Shown here: positions 8,112 to 17,014 of the stretch, in pieces
Numbering within the stretch: the stretch's first letter is position 1
Layout of the letters: the number at the start of each line of letters is the position of its first letter
Origin: Novosphingobium ovatum
GTDB taxonomy: Bacteria; Pseudomonadota; Alphaproteobacteria; Sphingomonadales; Sphingomonadaceae
Direction of reading: 5' to 3'
DNA: 64,000 bases
Assembly: GCF_009909235.1 (NCBI RefSeq)
Contig: NZ_JAAAPO010000001.1
Span: 62,001-126,000 of the forward strand
The notes under the pieces: model-generated
What the model saw: the letters and a program-made list of their open reading frames with translations, nothing else
The model's database searches: none
What the model was told of the DNA's origin: nothing
Position numbers and translations under genes: made by a program

Positions 8112-9439
8112 GCTTTGGTCAGCGCGCTGGGTTCGGCCTGCCCGGCATAGGGCACGTCGCGCCCGCCATAGCGGCGCACGCGGATATTGGCCTGTTCGCC
8201 ATGCCCGGCAAAGCCTTCCAACGCGCACAGGCGCGAGCAATATTCGCCCACCAGCGCCGATGCATCGTCCGAGGTCACCCGCTGATAGGTGCAGGTTTTC
8301 AGGAACTTGCCCACCCACAAGCCGCCAGTATAGCGCGCCGCCTTCTTGGTCGGCAGGGTGTGGTTGGTGCCAATCACCTTGTCCCCGAACGAGACGTTGG
8401 TGCGCGCGCCCAGGAACAGCGCGCCGTAATTGGTCATGTTTTGCAGGAAATACTCGGGATCGGCGGTCATCACCTGCACATGTTCGCTGGCGATCTCGTC
8501 GGCGATGGCCACCATTTCCTCATAGCTGTCGGCCACGATCACCTCGCCAAAGGTCTCCCATGCCTTGCGCGCGTGGTCGGCCGTGGGCAGGATTTCCAGC
8601 AAGCGGTCGATCTCGGCCATGGTGGCGCGGGCGAACTTTTCGCTGTTGGTCAGCAGCACGCCGGGGCTGTCGGGGCCGTGTTCGACCTGACCCAGAATGT
8701 CGGTCGCGGCCATTTCGGGGTCACAGCCGATTTCATCAGCAATAATCAGCGTTTCGGTGGGGCCGGCGAACAGGTCGATGCCGACGCGGCCAAACAGCTG
8801 GCGCTTGGCCTCCGCGACAAAGGCATTGCCGGGGCCGACCAGAATGTCGACCGGGTCGATCGTCTGCGTGCCGATGGCCATCGCGCCGATCGCCTGAATG
8901 CCACCCAGCGCATAGATCGCATCGGCCCCGGCCATGGCCTGCGCGGCCACGATGGCGCGGGCGGGCTTGCCCTGAAACGGGGGGGCGCAGGTGATGACGC
9001 GCGGCACGCCCGCCACCTTGGCGGTGATGACGCTCATGTGGGCGCTGGCCAACAGTGGATATTTGCCACCCGGAACATAGCAGCCCGCGTTCTGGATCGG
9101 CAGGTTCTTGTGGCCCAGAATGACGCCGGGCATCGTCTCGACCTCGACATCCTGCATACTGGCGCGCTGGATCTGGGCAAAGTTGCGGACTTGCGCCTGC
9201 GCGAACTCGATGTCCTTGCGCTCTTGCGGGGTCAGGCTGTCGACGGCGGCGTCGATTTCGGCCTGTGACAGGCGATAGTCCTCGCGGTCCCAGCCGTCGA
9301 ACTTGATGCTCATCTCGCGCAAGGCCGCATCGCCGCGCTTTTCGATGTCGGCCAGGGCGGCCTCGACAATATCACGAACTTTACGGTCGGTTTCCGCCTT
9401 TACCTCGGCGGCCGCACCACGCTTGAGCCATTGGGCCAT
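8108..9439 (-). CDS. histidinol-dehydrogenase-family alcohol dehydrogenase (catabolic paralogue, HpsN-like)
   Basis: 443 residues with the complete HisD fold. Zinc/active-site equivalents are seen in [10 protein letters not shown] (Gln, His), SEHVQV (catalytic Glu-His), GTNHTLPT and EGFAGHGEQ. The start MAQWLKRG and the text around [17 protein letters not shown] resemble the HisD paralogues such as sulfopropanediol dehydrogenase HpsN rather than biosynthetic HisD. No other his gene is nearby. It is first in the leftward operon, behind the shared divergent promoter with the FAH operon. It likely performs a two-step NAD-dependent oxidation of a primary alcohol to a carboxylate on a pathway intermediate. 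A sulfonate substrate is only one option. Confidence 0.85.
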   Translation of the reverse strand: MAQWLKRGAAAEVKAETDRKVRDIVEAALADIEKRGDAALREMSIKFDGWDREDYRLSQAEIDAAVDSLTPQERKDIEFAQAQVRNFAQIQRASMQDVEVETMPGVILGHKNLPIQNAGCYVPGGKYPLLASAHMSVITAKVAGVPRVITCAPPFQGKPARAIVAAQAMAGADAIYALGGIQAIGAMAIGTQTIDPVDILVGPGNAFVAEAKRQLFGRVGIDLFAGPTETLIIADEIGCDPEMAATDILGQVEHGPDSPGVLLTNSEKFARATMAEIDRLLEILPTADHARKAWETFGEVIVADSYEEMVAIADEIASEHVQVMTADPEYFLQNMTNYGALFLGARTNVSFGDKVIGTNHTLPTKKAARYTGGLWVGKFLKTCTYQRVTSDDASALVGEYCSRLCALEGFAGHGEQANIRVRRYGGRDVPYAGQAEPSALTKA

Positions 9440-9489
9440 GGTATCATCCCCATCTGCGTTGTTTTGTCAGCTTTCGCCGCCTGTGACAT

Positions 9490-9503
9490 GCACCGCCCGG
9501 TGC
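9490..9503. promoter_or_regulatory. inverted repeat in the divergent hisD-like/FAH promoter region
   Basis: GCACC-GCCC-GGTGC, a perfect 5+4+5 inverted repeat in the 175-base gap between two divergent catabolic operons. It lies midway between the two starts and could be an operator; no binding protein can be named. Confidence 0.4.
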
Positions 9504-9505
9504 GA

Positions 9506-9525
9506 CCATCGCATGTTATCGATGG
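9506..9525. promoter_or_regulatory. second inverted repeat in the same divergent promoter region
   Basis: CCATCG, 8 bases, CGATGG: a perfect 6+8+6 inverted repeat two bases after the one at 9490. Centre spacing of roughly one and a half helical turns from the first repeat would suit a dimeric regulator such as the LuxR-type response regulator encoded at 17011, but that link is conjecture. Confidence 0.4.
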
Positions 9526-9614
9526 CTGCCTATCGACCGAATGCCGTTGTTCATGCCACGGGCGGGGCGTAGCGCCAATGACCAACCGATAAGGCACAAG
9601 GGGAGATTTGCGCG

Positions 9615-10559
9615 ATGCGTTTGGCCACGCTGGATAATGGCACCAAAGACGGACAATTGATCATCGTATCGGCCGGGGGCACGCATTACGCGCCCGCGCC
9701 TGTGGCCAATTTGCAGGCCGCGCTGGAGGATTGGGACGCGCTGGCCCCGCAGATGGCCGCGACCGATGCTTTCCCGCATGAGCTGGACAGCGCCCGCCTG
9801 TTGGCGCCTTTGCCGCGGGCGTGGCAATGGCTGGACGGATCGGTGTTTCCCAGCCACGGCGCGTTGATGGACAAGGTGTTGGGCGTTGCCCCGGAAAAGC
9901 CGCCTTTCCCGCAGATGTATCAGGGCGTGTCTGACACGTTCTACGCTCCCGTTTGCGATGTGCCGATGGCGGATGAGGCGCTGGGCATCGATTTCGAGGG
10001 CGAGTTTGGCATCATCACCAAACCCGTGCCGATGGGCACTCCCGCCTCGCAGGCGCATAAGTACATCGCGCTGATCGTCCAGATCAACGACTGGTCGCTG
10101 CGCAAACTGGCCGGGCCTGAGATGAAGACCGGCTTTGGCTGGATCCAGGCCAAGCCGCCCTGTGGCATGGCGCAATTTGCCGTGACGCCCGATGAATTGG
10201 GCGCATATTGGCGCAATTGCCGCCCGGCGATGCATCTGCGGGTGATCTGGAATGGCACGCAATTTGGCAACGCCTTTGGCGAACCGATGGCCTATGGCTT
10301 TCACGAGCTGGTGGCCCACGCCGCGCGCACCCGCCATCTGGTGGCGGGCACGGTGATCGGCTCGGGCACGGTGTCGAACGAGACCTACCGCGAGGTGGGC
10401 TCCTCCTGCATCGCCGAACGGCGCGGGATCGAGATTGTCGACCACGGCGCGCCCAGCACCGAATTCATGGCCTATGGCGACACGGTCCGGATGGAGGCCC
10501 ATCTGCCCGACGGCCGTTTGCCCTTTGGCATCATCGAACAGCGGGTCGTCCCGGCGTGA
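9615..10559 (+). CDS. fumarylacetoacetate hydrolase (FAH) family protein
   Basis: 314 residues. The FAH catalytic core is clear: a YAPVCDVP segment, the metal-binding D-x-E-x-E type motif in IDFEGEFG, an INDWSLR stretch and GSGTVSNE near the C-terminus. Family members hydrolyse C-C bonds of acylpyruvates, decarboxylate oxaloacetate-like acids or hydrate 2-oxo-pentenoates, all late steps after aromatic ring opening. GGGGAG about 7 bases before the ATG supports the start. It leads the rightward operon and is coupled to the EthD-like gene by a GTGA overlap. Confidence 0.92.
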   Translation: MRLATLDNGTKDGQLIIVSAGGTHYAPAPVANLQAALEDWDALAPQMAATDAFPHELDSARLLAPLPRAWQWLDGSVFPSHGALMDKVLGVAPEKPPFPQMYQGVSDTFYAPVCDVPMADEALGIDFEGEFGIITKPVPMGTPASQAHKYIALIVQINDWSLRKLAGPEMKTGFGWIQAKPPCGMAQFAVTPDELGAYWRNCRPAMHLRVIWNGTQFGNAFGEPMAYGFHELVAHAARTRHLVAGTVIGSGTVSNETYREVGSSCIAERRGIEIVDHGAPSTEFMAYGDTVRMEAHLPDGRLPFGIIEQRVVPA

Positions 10560-11239
10560 GCGTCAAGCTGGCGATCCTGCCCCAAACGCTGACCGGGCTG
10601 GGGCGGGCGGGGCTGCGCAGCTATCTGTCGCAGCATCATGGGCCGCTGGTGATGGCCCATGCCGATGTGTCGGGCGGCTTTCGCGCCTATGTTCACCATT
10701 ACGCATTGGACGAGGCGGATCCGGTCTTTGCCGCGCCCGCGCTGGAGGGGCGAGACGCGCTGACCATCATCCGCTTTGCCCAAATCGCGGACATGATCGC
10801 GTCCAAGGCCTCGGCGGGATACCGCGATGTCGTCGGCCCGGACGAGGACAACTTTCGCGAGCTGGACGGATCTGTCGCGATGCTGCTGGCCGAATCTGTG
10901 GTGCGGGCCGGGGGCGATAGCGCCGCGCGCAAGCTGTTTGTGTTCCGCCCCGGCGTGGAGGCCGACCCGGCCTTGGCGCAAAGCTGGGCTGACAGCGTGG
11001 CGCAGGTGTTGGCCAGCCACCCCGCCGAGGCCATCGCCGCATGGCGTGTCAACACCGTGGTCCGCGTTGCCGAAGGCACGCCGCCCGGCCTGATCTTTGA
11101 CGAAATCGCGCTGGACGGCCCGGTGCCGCCCGCGCTGGCCGATGCGTTGCGTGATGCGGCGCGCAGGCAATTCCCCCATGGCGCGGCGCTGTCGCTCTGC
11201 AGCGCGCCCTTGGTCTTTGTTCCCCTGCAAAAGGATTGA
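10556..11239 (+). CDS. EthD-like dimeric alpha-beta barrel protein
   Basis: 227 residues starting at a GTG that overlaps the FAH stop codon (GTGA). The first half has the EthD pattern, with SQHHGPLV near residues 24-31 and a GPDEDNF segment around 95-101; the second half (from about FVFRPGV) looks like a diverged repeat. EthD-domain proteins accompany oxygenase and catabolic clusters, where small ones act as cyclases, decarboxylases or helper proteins on polyketide-like or aromatic rings. A longer frame upstream of the GTG lies wholly inside the FAH gene and was rejected. The exact function is unknown. Confidence 0.75.
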   Translation: MSVKLAILPQTLTGLGRAGLRSYLSQHHGPLVMAHADVSGGFRAYVHHYALDEADPVFAAPALEGRDALTIIRFAQIADMIASKASAGYRDVVGPDEDNFRELDGSVAMLLAESVVRAGGDSAARKLFVFRPGVEADPALAQSWADSVAQVLASHPAEAIAAWRVNTVVRVAEGTPPGLIFDEIALDGPVPPALADALRDAARRQFPHGAALSLCSAPLVFVPLQKD

Positions 11240-11244
11240 ATGTG

Positions 11245-11775
11245 ATGGAAAATCTGTCCGATTCCGGCCTGCCGCCGATCCAGCGCGTGGTGACCGGCCA
11301 TGATGAAAACGGCCGCGCCTTTTTCAAATCCGAGGATGTCACCCCCACCCGCATGATCGCGTCGGGGGACGCCAGTTTCCTGTCGATCTGGGCGACGCAA
11401 ACGGTGCCTGCCGACAACAATGACGAACGTGACGGGCGCGAATTGCCCACCGGGCTGACGCTGGAAGGCGGCAGCGTGATCCGCATCGTCGACATGTTGC
11501 CGGGCAAGGAAAGCCCGATGCACCGCACCAACAGCATCGACTATGGCATCGTGCTGAAGGGGGCGATCGAACTGGAGCTGGAGGATGGGCGCAAGAAGAC
11601 CATCGGTGAAAACGGCATCATCATCCAGCGCGGCACCAACCACCTGTGGCGCAACACCACCGATTCCGTCTGCCGCATCGCCTTCATCCTGATCGAGGCG
11701 CCCGCCTATTTGCACAATGGCGCCCCGCTGGACGAGGCCAAGCCCGAAGACGTCCACCCGGCCTACAAGGACTGA
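11245..11775 (+). CDS. cupin-domain protein
   Basis: 176 residues with a single cupin barrel at about 85-155. Motif 1 includes SPMHRTNSIDYG and the turn LKGAIELELEDG; motif 2 includes GTNHLWRN. His residues in SPMH and GTNH are candidate metal ligands. In-frame TTG (11236) and GTG (11242) codons lie just upstream and overlap the EthD stop, so initiation could be up to three codons earlier. The ATG is the conservative choice. Cupins in such operons may be dioxygenases, isomerases or sensors of an intermediate. Confidence 0.8.
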   Translation: MENLSDSGLPPIQRVVTGHDENGRAFFKSEDVTPTRMIASGDASFLSIWATQTVPADNNDERDGRELPTGLTLEGGSVIRIVDMLPGKESPMHRTNSIDYGIVLKGAIELELEDGRKKTIGENGIIIQRGTNHLWRNTTDSVCRIAFILIEAPAYLHNGAPLDEAKPEDVHPAYKD

Positions 11776-11780
11776 GGCGG

Positions 11781-12551
11781 ATGGCCGGTCTGTTTGATCT
11801 GTCGGGGCGGGTGGCGATTGTCACCGGCTCCACCCGTGGCATTGGCCGCGCCATCGCGCAGGCGATGGTGGAGGCAGGGGCACAGGTGGTGATCTCCAGC
11901 GAGGACGCAGCTGACACCGCCGCCGCCGCCGCGCAAATGGGGCAGACCGGCATCGCCTGTGATGTCAGCGATGACGCCGCGCTGGCCGCGCTGGTCGATG
12001 GTACGGTGGCGGCGCATGGACAGATCGACATTGTGGTGTGCAATGCCGGGATCACCGGGCGTCCGGGCCGCTTTGCCGATATCGACATGGACGATTACGC
12101 CCGCGTCATGGCGATCAACCTGCGTTCCCAGGTCGTGCTGTGCAATCTGGCGCGGGGCCATCTGGCGGCATCGGCCACGGCCGGGCGGGGCGGCAATGCG
12201 GTGCTGATCGCCAGCCTGTCGGGCCTGCGCGGCAATGGCGCGATCAACGCCTATGCGCTGGCCAAGGCGGGGGTGGCGCAACTGGCCCGCAATCTGGCGG
12301 TGGAGTGGGGGCCGCAGGGGATGCGCGCCAATGCGATCTCTCCCGGGTTCATCGCCACCGAACTGTCGGCGCCATTGTTGGCCGATCCGGCGTTCATGGC
12401 GCGGCGGATGGGCATGACCCCGCTGCGCCGCCCCGGCACGCCTGCCGAAGTGGCGAGCGCGGCGGTGTTTCTGGCCAGCGCTGCGGGCGGCTTTGTCACC
12501 GGGCACAATCTGGTGGTGGATGGCGGCACGCTGATCACCGATGGCAGTTAG
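11781..12551 (+). CDS. SDR-family oxidoreductase
   Basis: 256-residue classical SDR beginning 5 bases after the cupin stop, ATG chosen because MAGLFDLSGRVAIVTG is the usual N-terminus. TGSTRGIG, a CNAG variant of NNAG, the Ser in IASLSG, YALAK (Tyr/Lys) and a final VVDGGT are seen. It is the fourth gene of the FAH operon and the second of three SDRs in the cluster, consistent with several alcohol/ketone interconversions in one pathway. Confidence 0.92.
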   Translation: MAGLFDLSGRVAIVTGSTRGIGRAIAQAMVEAGAQVVISSEDAADTAAAAAQMGQTGIACDVSDDAALAALVDGTVAAHGQIDIVVCNAGITGRPGRFADIDMDDYARVMAINLRSQVVLCNLARGHLAASATAGRGGNAVLIASLSGLRGNGAINAYALAKAGVAQLARNLAVEWGPQGMRANAISPGFIATELSAPLLADPAFMARRMGMTPLRRPGTPAEVASAAVFLASAAGGFVTGHNLVVDGGTLITDGS

Positions 12552-12644
12552 GGCCTCGCACCATAATCCGGTGTTATGGGGTATGCAGAATTGACGATTT
12601 GACGCTGCGCCCGCCTTGACCGAGATCATCGGCAAAATTCAGGC

Positions 12645-12651
12645 GGAGAGG
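12645..12651 (+). promoter_or_regulatory. ribosome binding site that favours a TTG start
   Basis: GGAGAGG lies 5 bases before the TTG at 12657 but 17 bases before the first ATG of the same frame (12669), so the nucleoside-hydrolase-like protein probably starts at TTG. Confidence 0.55.
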
Positions 12652-12656
12652 CGATC

Positions 12657-13694
12657 TTGCACATATCGATGAACAGGCGCGGTTTTGTCGGCGCGGCCGG
12701 GGCGGCGGCGGGGTTGGGCATGTTGTCCGGCCCGGCGGCGGCGCTGGGGCGGCAACCGCTGTTGGCGCGGGTCATTCTGGACAATGACTTTGCCGGTGAT
12801 CCCGATGGTCTGTTCCAATTGGCCCATCATGTCTTGTGCCGGGCGGTGTCGATCCCGCTGATCATCGGGTCACATTTGCCGGCGGCTTTTGCCAGCGGGC
12901 ATGACGCAAGGGATTCGGCCAATCGCGCGCAAGAGCTGTTGCGCATCATGGGGCTGGACCGTGTGCATCAGCCCATCGCCGGGGCCGAGGCGCCGATCGC
13001 CTCACGTCAGGCCTGGACGCCCAGTCAGGCCAGCAAGGCCATCGTGCAAGAGGCCATGCGCGCGGACGTGCATGAGCCATTGTTCTATGCCGCTGGTGCG
13101 GGTCTGACCGATCTGGCGCTGGCCTGGTTAAGCGAGCCGCGCATCGGGCGGCGGATCAAGCTGTTGTGGATCGGCGGCAATACCCATCCCGGCCATGGCA
13201 ATCCGGGCGCCACCCCGTCCGAGCCCGAGTTCAACTTTTCGATCGATCCGGTGGCCGCGCAGGTGTTGTTCAACGAGAGCGACATCGAGATCTGGCAAGT
13301 GCCGTCCAATGCCTATTCGCAGATGCTGTTTTCGACGGCGGAACTGGCCGAATTGGGGGCGTCCGGCCCGCTGGGGGCCTATTTGCAGGCCAAGGTGGAC
13401 GCGGTGCCCGCCATGTTCGCCAGCATTCCGGGTGTGCCTCCGGTGCCGGCCTCGGATGCCTATGTGCTGGGGGACAGCCCATTGGTCACGCTGTCGGCTC
13501 TGGTCCCGCCGATGCAGCCCGACACCACCTCGTGCCGTTATGTGGTGATGCCAAAGCCGCTGTTGCAGGCCGATGGCCGCTATGTCGCGCGGCCCGATGG
13601 GCGGTTGATGCGGGTGTATACGCAAATCGATGCGGGGCTGACCTTTCGCGACATGCTGGCGCGGTTCCGCCTGCACGGGCTGGGGCGGCTGTAA
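12657..13694 (+). CDS. nucleoside-hydrolase-like protein with Tat-type leader
   Basis: 345 residues. The leader has twin arginines (MNRRGFVGAAG), a hydrophobic stretch and an Ala-rich end near residue 35, suggesting Tat export. The mature start DNDFAGDPDG resembles the calcium-binding Asp cluster of inosine-uridine nucleoside hydrolases, and EFNFSIDP plus WIGGN match other parts of that family. The usual DTDPGxDD spacing is altered, so the substrate may not be a nucleoside; a general N- or O-ribosyl/glycosyl hydrolase is possible. It is 105 bases after the SDR gene, probably in the same transcript or with its own promoter. TTG start chosen from the ribosome site; ATG 12669 is the alternative. 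Confidence 0.72.
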   Translation: MHISMNRRGFVGAAGAAAGLGMLSGPAAALGRQPLLARVILDNDFAGDPDGLFQLAHHVLCRAVSIPLIIGSHLPAAFASGHDARDSANRAQELLRIMGLDRVHQPIAGAEAPIASRQAWTPSQASKAIVQEAMRADVHEPLFYAAGAGLTDLALAWLSEPRIGRRIKLLWIGGNTHPGHGNPGATPSEPEFNFSIDPVAAQVLFNESDIEIWQVPSNAYSQMLFSTAELAELGASGPLGAYLQAKVDAVPAMFASIPGVPPVPASDAYVLGDSPLVTLSALVPPMQPDTTSCRYVVMPKPLLQADGRYVARPDGRLMRVYTQIDAGLTFRDMLARFRLHGLGRL

Positions 13695-13712
13695 CGCCCC
13701 GCCCGCGCACAA

Positions 13713-14891
13713 TCATGCCGGGATGGGCGCTGTCTGAGGGCGGCGGATGACGCCGGTCAGCGCCCCTGCCGCGCCCAGCAGTGCTGCCGCCGACAGCACG
13801 CCAAACGCCCCCATCAGCCCGCCCGTGTGCGTGCTGGCATAGGTCACCACCACCGGGCACAGGAACTGCCCGACCGAGAACGCGCCCGTCCACATCCCCG
13901 CCCCGCGCGCGCGGGTTTCAAACGGCAGGCCATCCATCGCCCAGACCAACAGCGTGGGCAGCAACAGCCCCGCGCCCAGCTGATTGATGAAGCATCCGAT
14001 CAGGAAAGGCGTCGTCCCGCTGGCGCGGCTCATCAGCAGGAAACCTGCGGTCAACAGCGCGAATTCGCCCAGCAGCAACAGCGCCACGCGCATCTGTCCC
14101 ACCCGCGAATAGATCCACGTCCCCACCGGCACGCCGATGCTGGCGATCGAGGTGAGGAAGCCGATGCGCCCCGGATCGGCCACGCCCAGTTCAGCCAGAC
14201 CGCGCCCGGCCTGGATCTGCACCGTGTAAAACATCACCGAGCCATAGACCGAGATCGCCAAGGTCCCCGCCATCCGCGCCCATGGGAATCCGGCCCAACT
14301 GGCGTGGTGGGGGGCACAGGTGGCCTCATCGCCCGTGTCGTTCTCGGCCGGTTCCCACGTATAGCGCCAGACCAGCGCCAGCATCACCAGCGCGCTGGCA
14401 TAGACCCAGAACGGCACCCGCCAGCCAAACGCGCCCAGTTGCCCGCCCACGTTGAAAAACACCAGCGCCGACATCGAGGCCATCGCCGTTTGCCCCGCCA
14501 GCCATTTGTCGCGCGCCGCGCCGGTGAAATAGTCGCCGATCATCGTCGTGGTCAGCACCATGATCAGCGCTTCGGCCAGCCCGACGCCGATGCGGCTGAT
14601 CAGGATGGCGGTCAGATCGGTCAGGAACACCGGCGCGATCCCCACCACCGCATAGGCGACAAACGACCACATCAACAGCCGCCGCCGCCCGAACCAGTCG
14701 CCCAGCACCCCCGCCACCGGCGAGAACAGCGCCACGCACAGCGCCGGCACCGTCAGGATCATCGGCACCCAATAGTCATGGCCCGGCACATCGGCAAAAT
14801 CGCGCAACAGCGCGGGCAGGATCGGGGCCAGCAGCACGATCGCCATGGTCGACAGCGTGATCGGAAACAGCAGCGATAGGCCGGTCATCAT
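13713..14891 (-). CDS. MFS transporter
   Basis: 392 residues with about 12 membrane segments. The A-like loop GDWFGRRRLLM between helices 2 and 3 is the major facilitator signature. Two ATG codons lie side by side (14891 and 14888). The frame stays open upstream, but that part has no hydrophobic helices and looks untranslated. It faces the nucleoside-hydrolase-like gene tail to tail and is divergent from the histidine kinase gene. It may import the substrate or export a toxic intermediate; direction and substrate cannot be read. Confidence 0.88.
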   Translation of the reverse strand: MMTGLSLLFPITLSTMAIVLLAPILPALLRDFADVPGHDYWVPMILTVPALCVALFSPVAGVLGDWFGRRRLLMWSFVAYAVVGIAPVFLTDLTAILISRIGVGLAEALIMVLTTTMIGDYFTGAARDKWLAGQTAMASMSALVFFNVGGQLGAFGWRVPFWVYASALVMLALVWRYTWEPAENDTGDEATCAPHHASWAGFPWARMAGTLAISVYGSVMFYTVQIQAGRGLAELGVADPGRIGFLTSIASIGVPVGTWIYSRVGQMRVALLLLGEFALLTAGFLLMSRASGTTPFLIGCFINQLGAGLLLPTLLVWAMDGLPFETRARGAGMWTGAFSVGQFLCPVVVTYASTHTGGLMGAFGVLSAAALLGAAGALTGVIRRPQTAPIPA

Positions 14892-15253
14892 GCCGGGCGT
14901 GTGGTGGTCTCCACGCAAGTGAAATCTCCCGCAGGTGGCCGGGTCTGACGCCCGGCGTGTCTTTGCAATCTGTGGGGTAGGGGAGGGGGCGGTCCACATC
15001 AAAACGATATCGTCGATGGGCATCCATTGATGCGGCGATGGGGCGGCGTTGCGGGGGCTTTGGACGGATGTCCCACTTTGGTCGGCATTTCGGCGCTGCG
15101 GTATTGCCTGTGGCGCGGAATCGAGGCATCTGACCCGCGCAGGTTCGCAGTCGCAATGGCGAATGTAAACGAATATCAAAAAGTGGGTCGCATGAGTCAT
15201 TTCGACGTCGGTGGCGGGCGGTTGCCTTTTGCGCCGGCAGGGATTGTTTCACA
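14892..15253. other. intergenic region between MFS transporter and histidine kinase
   Basis: About 360 bases between divergent genes. It must carry both promoters. The only compositional feature I see is a lower-GC stretch around 15160-15195. Short frames in it look like noise. No recognisable RNA or operator. Confidence 0.4.
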
Positions 15254-17014
15254 ATGGCCGTCCGGCCACAGCGAGGCGTGGGCATGAAGCGCAAGGCTGG
15301 TTCTGCATCAGGTCAGACCGACACGGGCGCGCAGGCGGCGCTGAGCGTGGCGATGCGCCGTGCCGGGCGGGTGCAAATGGCGCTGGTGCTGGTGGCGGTG
15401 CTGATCGGGGGCGGGCTGATCAATGTGCTGATCGTGGCCGATTTGCGCGCGGGGGGCACTGGCCTGTTGCGGCTGGCGCTGGCGCTGGCGCTGGGGCTGA
15501 TGGGCTGTGTTGTGGCGCTGGGCTGGGGCGTGTTGCGCCGGCTGGCCGGGTGGGAGGCGCGGGCAGCCGCCGAACTGGCCCGCCTGCGCCGCGCCACCGA
15601 CGCCGCACAGGCCGCCAGCGAGACCAAGAGCCGCTATCTGGCCAATGTCAGCCACGAGATCCGCTCGCCGTTGAACGCGATCTATGGCTATGCCCAGATG
15701 ATCGAGCGCGGCGATGGCGTCAGCGTGGACGAGGCCGCGCAGGTCATCCGCCGCTGTGCCGAACATATCACCAGCCTGGTCGAAACGCTGCTGGACATCT
15801 CGCAGGTGGAAAACGGCGTCTTGCGGGTCAAGACCGAGCCGGTGCGCCTCTCGCCCTTTCTGGAGCAACTGGCGCGCATGGTGCGCCCGGCCGCGCAGGC
15901 CAAGGGGCTGGACTTTACCCTGACCACGCAGGGCCGCCTGCCGCCGGTGGTGCGGATGGACGCGGGGCGCGTGCGGCAGGTGTTGTTGAACCTGTTGTTC
16001 AACGCGATCAAGTTTACCGATACCGGCGGCGTGACGCTCTCGGTGCGCTATTCGGGGCAGATCGCCCATTTTGACGTGCGCGACACCGGCCCCGGCATCC
16101 GGCCAGAGGACCAGGCCGAGATCTTCCGCCCCTATGAACGCGGCGGGGACGCCGATGCGCTGGCCCGTCCCGGCGCGGGGCTGGGGCTGACGATCAGCCG
16201 GGCCATCGTTGATATTCTGGGCGGGCAGCTGGAACTGGTGGAAAGCGATGCCAGCGGCAGCCTGTTCCGCCTGACGCTGATGCTGGGCGAGGTATTGGGG
16301 CAGGGCGACACCGCCGCTGCGCCTGACAGCGCGGCGCAGGCGATCACCGGCTATGACGGGGCGGTGCGGCACGTCCTGTTGATCGACGATGACGATGCAC
16401 AGCGCGGCGTGCTGGGCGCCTATTTGCGGCAGATCGGCTTTGCCGTGGCCGATTTTGGCGACGGCGCGGCCGCCATCGCCCATGCGCGCGACCATGCGGC
16501 CGATCTGGCGATCTGCGATATATCGATGCCGGGCATGTCGGGGTGGGAAGTGGCCGCAAGGTTGCGTGCCGACCACCCGGATATGCGCATCGTCATGCTG
16601 TCGGCCAATGTGCAGGAGTTTCACCGGCCAGAGATCCGCCCGGAATGGGGCGATCCGGCGCATGACCATTTTCTGGTCAAACCGGTGGACTATGCCGTCC
16701 TGTCCGAAACTTTGGGTCAGGCGCTGGGCCTGCATTACCACCGCCGCGCGGCGCAGGCCCCCACGCAAACCCTTGATGTCCCGCCGGTTCCCGAGGCCGA
16801 CAGCGCCGCCCCGATCACGCTGGAGCCCGAGGTGATGGCCCATGTCACCCGCCTGCGCGAATTGTTGCGCATCGGATATGTTCGTGGAATCGAGCAGGAA
16901 ATCCGCTTGTTGGCCGAAAAGGCCCCTCACGCCAAAAACTTGACAGATCGTCTGTTCGCCTGTCTTGACCGTTTCGATCTTGCCGGCATGGCCCGGCTGC
17001 TGGAGCACGTATGA
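15254..17014 (+). CDS. hybrid sensor histidine kinase with C-terminal receiver
   Basis: 586 residues. Two hydrophobic segments (about 35-60 and 70-95) anchor it in the inner membrane with almost no periplasmic loop, so the signal is probably sensed in the membrane or cytoplasm. The HisKA box NVSHEIRSPLN gives His134. The ATPase domain shows the N box (LLNLLFNAIKF), DTGPGI and GAGLGLTI. A receiver domain (about 375-490) has the acidic triplet LIDDDD and phospho-acceptor Asp422 in ICDISMPG. A helical tail of about 70 residues follows. ATG 15284 (MKRKAG) is an alternative start, giving numbering 10 lower. The ATGA overlap with the next gene shows it is produced with its response regulator. Confidence 0.93.
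   Translation: MAVRPQRGVGMKRKAGSASGQTDTGAQAALSVAMRRAGRVQMALVLVAVLIGGGLINVLIVADLRAGGTGLLRLALALALGLMGCVVALGWGVLRRLAGWEARAAAELARLRRATDAAQAASETKSRYLANVSHEIRSPLNAIYGYAQMIERGDGVSVDEAAQVIRRCAEHITSLVETLLDISQVENGVLRVKTEPVRLSPFLEQLARMVRPAAQAKGLDFTLTTQGRLPPVVRMDAGRVRQVLLNLLFNAIKFTDTGGVTLSVRYSGQIAHFDVRDTGPGIRPEDQAEIFRPYERGGDADALARPGAGLGLTISRAIVDILGGQLELVESDASGSLFRLTLMLGEVLGQGDTAAAPDSAAQAITGYDGAVRHVLLIDDDDAQRGVLGAYLRQIGFAVADFGDGAAAIAHARDHAADLAICDISMPGMSGWEVAARLRADHPDMRIVMLSANVQEFHRPEIRPEWGDPAHDHFLVKPVDYAVLSETLGQALGLHYHRRAAQAPTQTLDVPPVPEADSAAPITLEPEVMAHVTRLRELLRIGYVRGIEQEIRLLAEKAPHAKNLTDRLFACLDRFDLAGMARLLEHV

Noticed and set aside
8108..9439. Assignment as biosynthetic histidinol dehydrogenase.
   Set aside because: No his genes nearby, catabolic operon context and HpsN-like sequence features.
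12663..12960. Assignment as a classical inosine-uridine nucleoside hydrolase.
   Set aside because: The Asp cluster is altered and the protein carries a Tat-type leader, so only a nucleoside-hydrolase-like label is justified.
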